Source of the DNA: Brassica napus
Lineage: Eukaryota > Streptophyta > Magnoliopsida > Brassicales > Brassicaceae
Direction of reading: 5' to 3'
NCBI RefSeq assembly: GCF_020379485.1
Contig: NC_063448.1
Coordinates: forward strand, 11,307,726-11,371,725
Length of the DNA stretch: 64,000 nt
A program made the position numbers and the translations under genes. Below, in pieces: positions 47,550 through 58,521 of the stretch. Within the stretch, counting starts at the first letter, position 1, and each line of letters starts with the position of its first letter. The notes under the pieces are model-generated. The model was not told the DNA's origin, did no database searches, and saw only the letters and a program-made list of their open reading frames with translations.

Positions 47550-47811
47550 TAAGTTCCAAGAAGTCACGAAAGATGCTTGAAAGAGAGTTAAGTTCCGACT
47601 AGAAACTGATCATATAAGGAATGTATCTCAAAATGTGTGATGAGAGAAGCCTCGAGACAAAACCAACTTCAACACGCCCACATAAATCGCATGCCCTAAT
47701 CTACGTAATGCATATATATACACATACATGCACACATTTTGATATTCATATTGACATGACAGAAGAAATCGCTTGAATGGAAATATTGTTACTACTACTT
47801 GTAGTAAAAGC

Positions 47812-49938
47812 ATGAAGCAATCTTCCATGGTCCATTCTTGTTCTTATTCGATAACATTTCGTTTTGTTTTCTTTTTCATATCCTTTTGTATCTACTTTTT
47901 GACGACGACCCATGCTCAAGTAGTCCACCGACGGCTCTGGCCGTGGCCAGCGGGACCTTGGCCGTCAAGGCCTTGGCCAACAAGGCCTTGGCCAACAAGG
48001 CCTTGGCCAACGAGACCTTGGCCGTTTCCATGGCCAATGGAACCTCCACAACCTGGCCCACCACCAAACCCATCACCAAAGCCTGGTCCAACACCTGGAC
48101 CATCTCCAAACCCACCAATACCACCTAAGCCTCAACCAAAGCCACCGGCCCCTGGTCCATCTCCATGTCCACCAATACCACCTAAGCCTCAACCAAAGCC
48201 ACCACCAAAGCCGCAACCAAAGCCACCACCGGCACCTACCCCGTCTCCATGCCCACCGCAACCACCAAAGCCGCAACCAAAGCCACCACCGGCACCTACC
48301 CCGTCTCCATGCCCACCGCAACCACCAAAACCGCAACCAAAGCCACCACCAGCACCTGGTCCATCACCAAAGCCAGGTCCATCACCATCACCACCTAAGC
48401 CACCACCTAGTCCAGCTCCGAAACCTGTTCCACCACCTTCTCCATCGCCAAAACCTAGCCCACCCAAGCCACCTGCACCATCGCCAAAACCTAGCCCACC
48501 CAAGCCACCTGCCCCATCACCACCTAAGCCACAGAACAAAACCATACCGGCTGTGTTTTTCTTTGGTGATTCAATCTTTGACACAGGAAATAACAATAAC
48601 CTAGACACAAAGCTAAAATGTAATTATCGTCCCTATGGTATGGATTTTCCTATGGGAGTCGCCACCGGTAGATTCAGCAACGGAAGGGTCGCTTCCGATT
48701 ATATATGTTCGTACTCTCTTTCTCTCTGTCACATTCTCTTTGGGCCACAGTTTGGCCTAATGTGTGTTCTTCCCGTTTACATTTTACCTAAGCTCATTTG
48801 GATATTTCCTCTAATTAAGTATTTTTCTCCTTGTTTCGTGATTCCACTAGCCAAATATTTGGGAGTAAAAGAAATTGTACCGGCATATGTAGACAAGAAA
48901 CTACAACAAAACAACGAACTACAACAAAGCGATCTACTTACGGGCGTATCTTTTGCTTCGGGTGGTGCTGGCTACCTTCCTCAAACATCTGAATCATGGG
49001 TAAAGATCAAATCCTAACACCCTAGATCATGTTTTTTTTTAAATGTTAAATCATTATTAATACACTGACTGATCATTTGATTTATTTAAATCAGAAAGTA
49101 ACAACAATGTTGGACCAGTTGACATATTTCCAAGACTACAAGAAAAGAATGAAGAAGCTAGTAGGAAAAAAGAAGACTAAAAAGATTGTGAGCAAAGGAG
49201 CAGCCATTGTGGTCGCCGGAAGCAATGATCTGATTTATACATATTTTGGAAATGGTGCTCAACACCTCAAAAATGACGTCGACTCTTTTACCACTATGAT
49301 GGCTGATTCTGCTGCCAGTTTCGTCTTGGTACGTGTTACTATCATCGATAAACTATATTTTCTTTTAAAATGTAAATGTTTCATCAAAAACGATATTAAT
49401 CCAAATATTTGGGCAGCAACTGTATGGATATGGAGCAAGACGTATAGGAGTGATCGGAACACCACCGATTGGATGTACACCTTCACAGAGAGTTAAAAAG
49501 AAAAAAATATGTAATGAAGATCTAAATTATGCTGCTCAGCTTTTCAATTCTAAGCTCATAATTATTTTGGGTCAACTGTCCAAAACCCTACCAAATTCTA
49601 CAATTGTTTACGGGGATATCTACTCTATCTTCAGCAAGATGCTAGAAAGCCCAGAAGACTATGGTAAATCTATTATTTTATTACTTCTGTTACTATTGTG
49701 AGAATTCATATATGTTACTTATAATATGAGAATTTGAATACATGCAGGGTTTGAGGAGATAAAGAAACCGTGTTGCAAAATAGGATTGACGAAAGGAGGT
49801 GTATTCTGCAAAGAGAGGACATCAAAAATATGTCCCAATACATCGTCTTATCTGTTTTGGGACGGTCTCCATCCCAGTCAGAGAGCTTATGAAATATCAA
49901 ACAGAAAACTTGTAAAGAAATACATCCATTTTATCTGA
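47812..49938 (+). CDS. GDSL esterase/lipase with long proline-rich N-terminus (APG/EXL type, At1g20130-like)
   Basis: Five exons (47812-48706, 48851-48999, 49095-49328, 49417-49663, 49748-49938) give 571 residues, all in frame. I chose the ATG at 47812. An in-frame ATG at 47773 is possible. Order of parts: signal peptide (hydrophobic FVFFFISFCIYFL, cut after THAQ); a Trp-Pro block with PWPTR repeats (residues about 42-70); about 180 residues of Pro/Lys/Ser repeats such as PKPQPKPP; then the SGNH hydrolase domain. Block I is FFGDSIFDTGNN (Ser nucleophile), block II GRFSNGRVASDY, block III GSND, and block V DGLHPSQRAYE (Asp and His). All catalytic residues are present. APG-type proteins are secreted and mostly anther-expressed. 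The proline-rich part resembles cell-wall proteins. Confidence 0.93.
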
Positions 49939-50739
49939 TTAACTAGTATTGATCCCCAATGCTATGCATGAGAATCTTTTTTCTGTTACAAAAAAAAATC
50001 AGTTTTATATATAACTAAAATTACACGTATAACTTTGATTTATTAGAGGGAGATGAATATACGTAAACAAACTATTAACACACATTTATCAGTGTTAAAA
50101 ACACATTTATCATTCACTACAAAGAAAAGTTTGATTTCTGACCACCAAATCCGATAGAAATTGGTCAAAACAACGAGTTTTTGTCCGATCTCTGACCACT
50201 TAAAGTCGTCGGAAAAGCTCCGTCAGAAATTTATCTTGGTCAGAAAATTGTCAAATTTTTTTGACCAAAATAATGGTCATAAAAGTCGTCAGAAATTATC
50301 GTCGGTAAACGGTCAAAAATTTCTGACCATTTTCTAACGTATTACTGTCAGATTTAATCTACAAATATCTGACCACTTATTGACCTCTTTGTTATTAAAA
50401 TTTTTGACGAATTTGTGATCATTTATTCTCGATGAAATTCTGACCATTTATAAAATTAATTAATTTAATTATTTATTAATCAATAAAATTGCAATTAAAA
50501 TTTAAAAGACTAAATCAAATATATTTTAGACTTGAAACCTACTTAAACAATTAACATTAAAATAGTTTTAGCATGTTACAAAAAAAAAAGTTTTAGCAAA
50601 ATATTTTGCTAAAGTCTTAAAACAACCGTTAAAGTTACAATAGAGTTCATTACTAAAGCTTTAACCAAAAAACTACGAGCATAATATGTAACACACGTTT
50701 GTTACTAAAGCTTTAACAAAAAGACTACAAGCATAACAC

Positions 50740-51695
50740 TTATTCTTGAGTTGCATCTTCATCTTCTTGAAGCAAATCTGGAAATTTGCTAACAACCTTA
50801 GATGCTAAGTTTTGCAAATACTGTATAACCTTATCTTTCTCAGCTTTGTCATTCTCCAGTGTCACAATCTTCTCTGTTGCCATAGCAATCTTCTCATCAG
50901 CTATTGCTATCTTCTCGTTTGCAATCCGTAGTTGTCCTTCTTGGTCCAAATTTGACATGAAAGAAGCTGAAGGAGGTACTTGTCCCGGATCCGGCAGTGT
51001 TCCAAACCCAAAACGGTGACCCTTAATGACAGGGATTTCCTGTAGAATGAGAAATATATAAGGAAAGCACAAAAAATTACAAAAAAAAAAAATAAACAAA
51101 CTAACTTAACCTTTAAAACGAGATTGTTGATATGTCCTTGGGTAAGAAGGTTTGTCTCAGTTGATCCACCTTGAGTTAGCTGATCATTTTATCTTCTCTT
51201 TGACAGTCTCCACAATCCCCTTCACTTTTTTGTCAAGAATGTCACCAGTTTTGCGACTTCGATGTGCATTCGCAAGAAATGCTAGCATATCAGGCTCTTC
51301 CCCTCCATTATCAATGGTCTTACTAAAATGAAAATAAAAAAATCAACCCACAGTAACTACAATTAGCCAAAGTATATTTAACAATATAATACCATCTCGT
51401 CTTTGCGCCTTTCATAGGATTTTGCCCCTGTGTTGTGTATTGCAATACCAAAACCACCACGCTCGCTTTTCCGGTTGGTAGAGTTTGTGGAAGACTTTGC
51501 TTGGACTTTTTCATCCTTCCACAGCGAGTCGTAACCAAGCCAATTATCATCTGATACCCACTCCGGAGGATCTTTGTTGAGCTTCCATTTTTCTTTCCAT
51601 TCACACAAATTGCTTGAAAAAGATTTTTGTGCCTTTTTCTCGTAAGCAATTTTTACGGTTTCAGTAATGCTCGGTTCCCAAGTAAATTGTTGCTG
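50740..51695 (-). pseudogene. Transposase_24-like (TNPA/Ptta-type) protein of the CACTA element, in pieces
   Basis: About 51695-51378 reads WEPSITETVKIAYEKK, CEWKEKWKLNKDPPEW, SSTNSTNRKSER and HNTGAKSYERR, the En/Spm-associated plant transposase_24 pattern. About 51330-51175 continues with MLAFLANAHRSRKTGDILDKK and then a stop. The last exon, about 51052-50740, ends in a heptad coiled coil (IANEKIAIADEKIAMATEKI). In En/Spm such proteins bind the subterminal repeats. Exon joins are inferred and an in-frame stop lies near 51190, so I treat it as broken. Confidence 0.65.
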
Positions 51696-51762
51696 AAAAG
51701 TAAAGAAACTTTATAGTGAATGAAGAATGAAAAGTAAAGAAACTTTACGGTTTCAGTAATGC

Positions 51763-52857
51763 TCAGGGGGGCAAATTGTAAGGTGTGACAATTACTGGCC
51801 ATAATGAATATTGCCTTCCATGTTTTCCAAATGGGTTGAAACCATCAGTACATAATCCGAGGTAGACGTTTCTACTCTCTGATGCAAATTCCTCATAAAT
51901 TGATTGAAAGTGCTTCCATGCTTTTGCATCTGAGGGATGCACAATTTCTTCTTCACTTGAGTGCTCTTTATGCCATTTCATAGCACTTGCTGTGCGTTCC
52001 GATTGATATAACCTTTTAAGCCTATCAGCTAATGGCAAATACCACATACGTTTATATGGAACCTTGGCTCTTCCACTAGTGACCTTAAATCGGGGTTTAC
52101 CACAAAATTTACATGCCAAGTAGTTCGCATCGGCTTTCCAGTAAATCATACAGTTGTCGATGCAAACGTCTATCATTTGAAATGGCAAACCTAGACCCGA
52201 AACAAGTTTATCGACCTCGTCGTAAGAAGCTGGACACATATTATCTTCGGGGAGATAATCTTTCACAAAATCAGCAATTGCATCTACACAGTCTTCTGCC
52301 AAATTAAAATCTGATTTTATGGTCATCATCCTAGTTGCAGCCGATAAAGGAGAATGATCTTTTTTACAACCCTCATATATTGGATGCTTAGCTGCATCCA
52401 ACATATCAAAAAATCTCCTTGCTTCTAAATTTGGTTCGTCAACTCTCTCTCCGTCTTCTATAAATGAAGAGATGTTTTCACGAAATGCATCGTTTACCAT
52501 TTGCATTGTATCACTAGATTCAACTACCATTCTAGGTTCCTCTAAATTAACCGGCACATATTCACTAGTACTAGGCATATTTCCGGTATCAACTTCCCCA
52601 TGAAAATACCATATTTTATAATTAGGTGTAAATCCATATTGATACAAATGATTCCATACTCTTTCAATAGGAATGAATTTACTATTATCGCAATGAATAC
52701 AAGGACAAAACGTCTTACCTTCTCTCAAAGTAATCTCTTGATTTCCGGCAAAACGCATGAACTCGTTAAGCCCTTCCGCAAACTCTTTTGAAATTTGCCC
52801 ATTTGAATCCCATTGATCGTACATCCATCTACGAAAATTTAAAATATGTGAAGACAT
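51763..52857 (-). pseudogene. TNP2-type CACTA transposase, N-terminal 364 residues
   Basis: It starts MSSHILNFRRWMYDQW. The transposase-associated domain has CPCIHCDN and a WNHLYQYGF helix. A partial Transposase_21 domain follows (VYLGLCTDGFNPFGKHGRQYSLW), and the frame stops right after TPYNLPP. The homologous protein at 58522 continues well beyond that point, so the rest of the catalytic domain has been deleted here. It cannot be active alone but may be mobilised by a complete relative. Confidence 0.9.
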
Positions 52858-53431
52858 TTTCAGTGATGTTTTCTTAACTTTGTATCTGTCTGTAGATTAC
52901 AAATGAATCAAATGCCTTATATAGATGATATACGACTAACGGCTAGTTTGCAAACTAAATGAAAAATCAGGTTTTTGATCATTTTCCGACCACTGTCCCA
53001 ACGGTTGGGAACAGCTAAAATTTTTAGAATGCCTGACCACTTTCTGATTAGTTTCTGACCAAAATTCTGACGATTATAAAGTGGTAAAAATTCAATCACA
53101 AATTACTGACCGTTTTTTAACCAGTTTTTTTGGTCAGTAATTTCTGACCACTTTTTGTCCATTTATTTAGATCGTCATTAAATGATAAGTTTATGGTCGG
53201 AAACAGTTTTGACCAACTTAAGTGGTCAGAAAATTGGTTAGAATTCACTATGTTTTGTTGTAGTGATTGGTTAACCACAAACATATAAAATTAGTTCACA
53301 CATGAGCTATTATACATGATTAATTTGGAAATGTGATTAAATCCGGAAATGTCATTTCATAGTCTTTTAGTACTAACTTTTGGAGATGGCTTGAACTGAG
53401 TATTTTTAGCTTGTTTCATTAAAAAGAAAAC

Positions 53432-53574
53432 TGTTATGAAGCAGATCGGTGGATGGCTCATAACCAAAAGATTATGATTTGTAACCTTTCCATTTATCTA
53501 TGACGGTGTAATCTCCTATATAAGGAACCTCTATGTTATGAATAAAGATAGATTTTTCCATTACTTTTATAAAA
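53432..53574 (+). repeat. 5' LTR of copia copy 2
   Basis: It is clearly related to the complement of the copy-1 LTRs (shared CATAACCAA, TGACGGTGTAATCTC and CATTACTTTTATAA). The terminal CA has become AA. Confidence 0.88.
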
Positions 53575-55416
53575 CGTTATCAGCACGAAACTCTAAATCC
53601 CCAAGCTAATACTCAAATCGAAAAACCCTAAAACCCTAACCCTAGCCGGCGATCCGACGAACCCTAATTCTCGATCGCGTCTCTTGCATCCCAACCGAGG
53701 TGTTCCCGATCCGATAGCCTCAGCTCGCGATCCGTCCCAGCTCAGCAATCAGACGACCTCAACCTCAGCTCGCATCCCGCACGGCCCGCGTTCCCGATCC
53801 GACGTTCGCGACTCGATAGGAGCAACTCGACCCATTCCAGCTCGTGTCTCAGATCAACTTCAATCCGCGCGTGTCCAGCTCGCAGTCAGCACGCATCCGA
53901 CGATCAAGGCGTTCCCGATCAGCTCGTGTCCAGCTTGCGGATAGCTCGCGTTCGTTCATGTTCGTATTGCAGCTTGCGGTTCATCCTTCTTGGTGGTCCG
54001 GTTTCAACAATCATCTAGGTTAAAAGGTAATTCGAAATCTAAGAACCTATGATCGAATTTGGATTGTTTGATAAAGAATGAAACCCTAAAATCCTAATCT
54101 TTATGATAAAAGCCATAGGATAATAGATCAAACCCTAATGAGTAAATCGAAGCTCTAAAAGTTCGATACCCCAAACCCTAAATCGAGATTGATCTATTGA
54201 TCAATTAAAATCAAAATCTTTGATGGTTTTGAATCTCAAAACAATCTCCTTTGATCTAAGATCAAAATCGAAACCCTAAACCCTAATTTGAAAATCGGTT
54301 TTGATTGTTTGAATTTGAATCTTGATTGATTGTTTTGATCACCTAGAACTGTTACTAAGATTATTTAAACTCAAATTTGGTATTGAATTGATTGAAACCC
54401 TAATATTGATAGCTTTGATAGTTTTAAATTAAAATCACTAAGACCATATCATCTCGTGGCCGTGCGGCCTTGTTGCATTCATACCTAACTTGATCACATT
54501 GATTGATTGCAGTTACACTTAGAACCTTATGCTAGGATGGTATTGAATTGAAATCAAATAAGCTGTGTGATTGTTCTTTGACTTGGCTGAGAAGTTTTGA
54601 TTGCATCATGAACCGATAGAAATCATCTATGCTAGGATTGCAATGAACTTAATGCATTAAACCGAACTGATTGCATTCATAGCCGTGCGGCTTGTTATCT
54701 GTCTTGGCCGAGAGGCTTCATTGTTGGCCGTGAGGCTTCCTCGTTGGCCGTTAAGGCTTATTGCTTTGTTTGATCATTAGAATTGCTAAATTATGTAATC
54801 TATGATTTGAGATGTCGAAAATCAACCTGGATTTTGCTGCCCTAAATCTCTCTGGATATAATTATTTACAGTGGGCATTGGATACAAAGATTATCCCAAA
54901 GTCAAAAAGACTTGGTGAATGTATCATAGAAGGCAATAATGCCAATGAGAAAGATTGATACATGGCAATATTAATTATTAGCTATCATCTTATTAAGAGT
55001 CTCAAAGATCAGTATCTGACTGTAGAGAATCCTCTAGACCTTTGGACAGAGTTAAAAAACGAGATATGATCACCAAAGAACGGTGTTATTACCAAAGACC
55101 CTATTTGATTGGAGGAATCCCAGAATCCAGGACTATAAGTCCGTGGATGAGTCTATTGCTAGCTGAGCAAAATAATGGATTACTGATGAGAAACAGTGAA
55201 TTGAGACCTCCCGGATTAACCCCATTACCTGATAGCAATAAGGCCGCAAAAAAAAAGGTAACTACATCTAGATTGATAGACCACACGGCCATAGCCGTGG
55301 AGGCTGGAAAGGACGTGGCCATGGCCACTATAACACATTTTGCCGTGGGAATCACTATGGCAGAGGCCATGGGTATCAACCCAATTTTAGCCACGGTCAA
55401 AGGAGTGGCTGTGGTA

Positions 55417-56140
55417 TCTATATTATTAAAACTGAAGTACCTTTTGGTACTATTTGGAAACTTAGATAGTAGATTAAATGAAAGTTGTTTGGAAACAAGG
55501 ATAGCAAATTATTTTATTTACATATTTAGTCACTGTATTTATTTCTCATTTACAGATTCTGTCGTTTGGAAACTTGGATAGCAGATTAAATGAGAATTGT
55601 TAGGAAACACAGATAGTAGATTAAATATTTTGTTTTATTTACACATTTAGCCATTGCATTTCTTTCTTATTTACAAATCTGTCACTTCACTTAAAATCAA
55701 AAATTTAAATTAATTAATTACAATGAATTGTTATTTCTTTTTGCTGAAAAAAAAACACAAACTGTAATATATAGTATATATTAATCTGCTACAATACAAT
55801 TTTCAAGAAAACCAAATATCATAAAATTAATAATAATTCATAAAAACTTACTGTAAAAAATTAAATCATTTTTAAATAAATAAACAAAAAATCAATAGGT
55901 TAATATATGAATATTACAATTACATCAAATTGCATCAAGTTATAAAATTATAAATATAATATTACGTACAGATAAAAAATTATTATCAAACATCTATATT
56001 ATAATATAATATATTCTACTCTAAATATATTTTACAAAACACAAAAATATAAATGGACATTTTATAAAAAATGGTTTATAAATTTACGTTGAACGCAAGT
56101 TAAATCCAACACCCGCGCGGGGGCGCGGGTCAAGATCTAG
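55417..56140 (+). mobile_element. Helitron inserted precisely in copia copy 2
   Basis: It begins TCTATATTATTAAAACTG after an A (55416) and ends with hairpin CCCGCGC-GGGG-GCGCGGG, an 11-nt spacer closing in CTAG (56137-56140) and a T (56141). Removing it leaves one uninterrupted gag reading frame across the A^T junction, up to stops that are older or independent. The 724-bp interior is AT-rich. Near-repeats of TTTGGAAACTTAGATAGTAGATTAAATG occur three times at about 55450-55625. No coding capacity. Confidence 0.93.
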
Positions 56141-58521
56141 TATCCTTTAAACCACAAAGCTCAACCAAATCAGTGTGCCATAGATATGGAATGGGAAACC
56201 ATTAGGCTAAGATATGAAGGACTCCCAAACATTTTTGTGACCTCTATCAAAGAGAGTCTGAAAGGGAAGAATCCTGAAACCCACTTGGTCTATAAAGATG
56301 GTGAAAATAATTTCGAACATGATCAAGATGATCTTATGGAATATGAGACTTATGATTGCCTAAAAGAATCAAGTTGATAATCTGATTTTAACATCAAACT
56401 TGTGTGATTGCTTTGCTTGTATGCTTTCTCTGATTTTTATCTCTTTGAATTTATTTCTATTACATTGTCTGCTTAGATTAAATGAATGAATGATTTTTCT
56501 ATATGAGTACACTGAAAAACACCAATATAAGTATTAAAGCAGGTATCGCCAGTCTGAAAGAAGACTATGGCTCGGCTAATATATTATTGCCTAAGGGTAT
56601 GCATCTAGAAATCAGTGATGCCTTATACTCACCCAGCTCTAAGAGCAAGAGCAGACTATTGAGTTTTAAAGATATAAGAATGAATGGTTTCCATATTGAA
56701 ACAATATGCGAAGGAAACAAAGAGTTCCTTCAGATATATGTATAAAATCGCCCAAGGCTATAATAAGTCCTAAAGACTATACCTGCATTCTCTACTGACC
56801 TAGACTATGCATAGATCAGTATGATAGAGGCTAAAAGCCTGCGAAAATATACACTTTATGGCACGATCGGATTAGCCATCCTGGTCCAAACATGATGCAA
56901 AAATTGATATTCAAAAGGCACACATTAAAAGATAAGAAGAGTTATCCCAAAGAATATCACGTGTGTAGCATGTACACAAGGAAAACTCATTAGGCCATCA
57001 CCAGTAAAACGGCTACGAGCCCCTTTTTCATAAATAAAGACTATATGTCTAGATAATACTGGTGAATACATGTCCCAAGCGTTTAAATGATTATGGTATG
57101 TCCATGGGGGTAAGTGTGGACAATTATGTGATACATGTCCATATCAAGAACGGCTTGGCCGAAATCTTTTAAAACGCAAATAGCTGATTGATAGACCATA
57201 ACTTATGAGGTCAAAACTCTCATTCATAGCTTAGGCCACAAGAAATTTACATGTACCTAAGTTAATACGCATCAAACCATTTAGTGAGCATAGATATCCT
57301 CTATCACAATTATTAACGGGTCAAGAGCCAGACATACCCCATAATAAGACATTTGGATGTGCTGTCTATGTACTAATTGCTCCACCACAGAGAACTAAGA
57401 ATGGGCCTCAAAAGGAGGATGGGGATATATGTTGGATATGATTCTCCCACAATAATAAAGTACTTTGAGCCAACTATGAGTGATTATATTTGAGGCCAGG
57501 CACACTGATTATTTTAAGACCAGGAGGAGAAAAAAAATAAAAAAGCTGGTAAAAGAATGGTAAAAGAAATAGAATGAAATCAACCATCAATGTCTTGACA
57601 AGATCCTCGGACTAAAGAATGTGAAATAGACATCCAAAGATTATACATTTACAAAGCTAGCTAATCAAATGCCAGACACATTTGCTGATCCAAAAAAGAA
57701 TGACTAAGTCATATATAAACCAGCTTGTAAAGCACCAACGAATTTGATATCCAAGAAGAGACACAATCAAGTTGCTACAGAGTCTAGACAACATATGAAA
57801 CGTGGTAGACCAAATATGTTCCAAAAGATAAGAATCTTCGGAAACAAAAGAAAGGTGCAGAGAATGATAATCAAAATCCAAATCCGAGGTTACTAAGGAA
57901 ACCATCCCAGACATGGAGATAAGGCCGACCGGCTCTAAGGTACATGTACCAAACAATGTAGCTTGGGACGCCAAGCTGCAAAGTATTAAAGGTCCTGATA
58001 ATAATGAATCTCAATCGATTATATCATGTCTGGAACATAATGGAACCAATAAGAAATGTCGACATAAGATGATTTATTTGCATACAAGCACTACAAGAAA
58101 ACACATGCTTAACGACGAAAATTAACGAGGAAAAACAATCCTCGTAAATTTGCGTCGAGTTTACGACGAATTTACGTGAAAAACTAAAGTCACCGTTATT
58201 TCCTCGTAACGTAACGACAAAACTGTTTCGTCATAAAGTGGATGTAATTTTACGAGTATTTTACGAGGAAAAACTATTTCCTCGTAAATACGACGTAAAC
58301 TTTGCGTGGTATTTACGAGGGAATAGTTTACGTGTATTTAGCGAGGAAATTTTTGAATCCACCAACTTTATAGGTGTTACACGTTTTTTTTGCCCACCTA
58401 ATTAATTTTCGTCGTAAATTCATAGCAAAATTACAACTACCAGATTCGAATTTTCCTATAAATATGGATGTTTAAACATCATTTTAAACACACCAACAAC
58501 AAAAAACGTGAAAGAAAAAAA

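Larger units (their letters stand above)
50115..53265 (-). mobile_element. CACTA (En/Spm) element, internally deleted
   Basis: It begins CACTACAAAGAAAA and ends with the complement of CACTACAACAAAAC. ATT flanks both sides (50112-50114 and 53266-53268), the 3-bp duplication of CACTA elements. The ends carry many subterminal copies of TGGTCAGAAA/TTTCTGACCA. Three minus-strand coding pieces lie inside: the start of a TNP2-type transposase, and two parts of a Transposase_24-like (TNPA-type) protein. The central and C-terminal TNP2 regions are gone, so the element is non-autonomous. It sits 177 bp downstream of the GDSL gene stop codon. Confidence 0.95.
53432..58088 (+). mobile_element. Copia LTR retrotransposon copy 2, same family as copy 1, interrupted
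   Basis: The 5' LTR (53432-53574) begins TGTTATGAAGCAG and ends TATAAAA, where copy 1 has TATAACA. CGTTATCAGCACG follows. gag starts with MSKINLDFAALNLSG at 54812 and is broken by stops (first at 54957). A Gly-rich/zinc-knuckle part near 55250-55416 is cut by a Helitron and resumes at 56141. Protease and pre-integrase blocks follow at 56503-56745, then integrase-region sequence to 58088, where a CACTA element begins. The 3' part and 3' LTR are not in the window. It lies in opposite orientation to copy 1. All frames contain stops. Confidence 0.9.

Noticed and set aside
48073..48608. Long Gly-rich and Trp/Arg-rich open frames on the minus strand opposite the GDSL gene
   Set aside because: They are antisense shadows of the proline-codon repeats of the real gene.
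52113..52307. Small plus-strand frames over the CACTA transposase
   Set aside because: Shadows of the minus-strand TNP2 frame.
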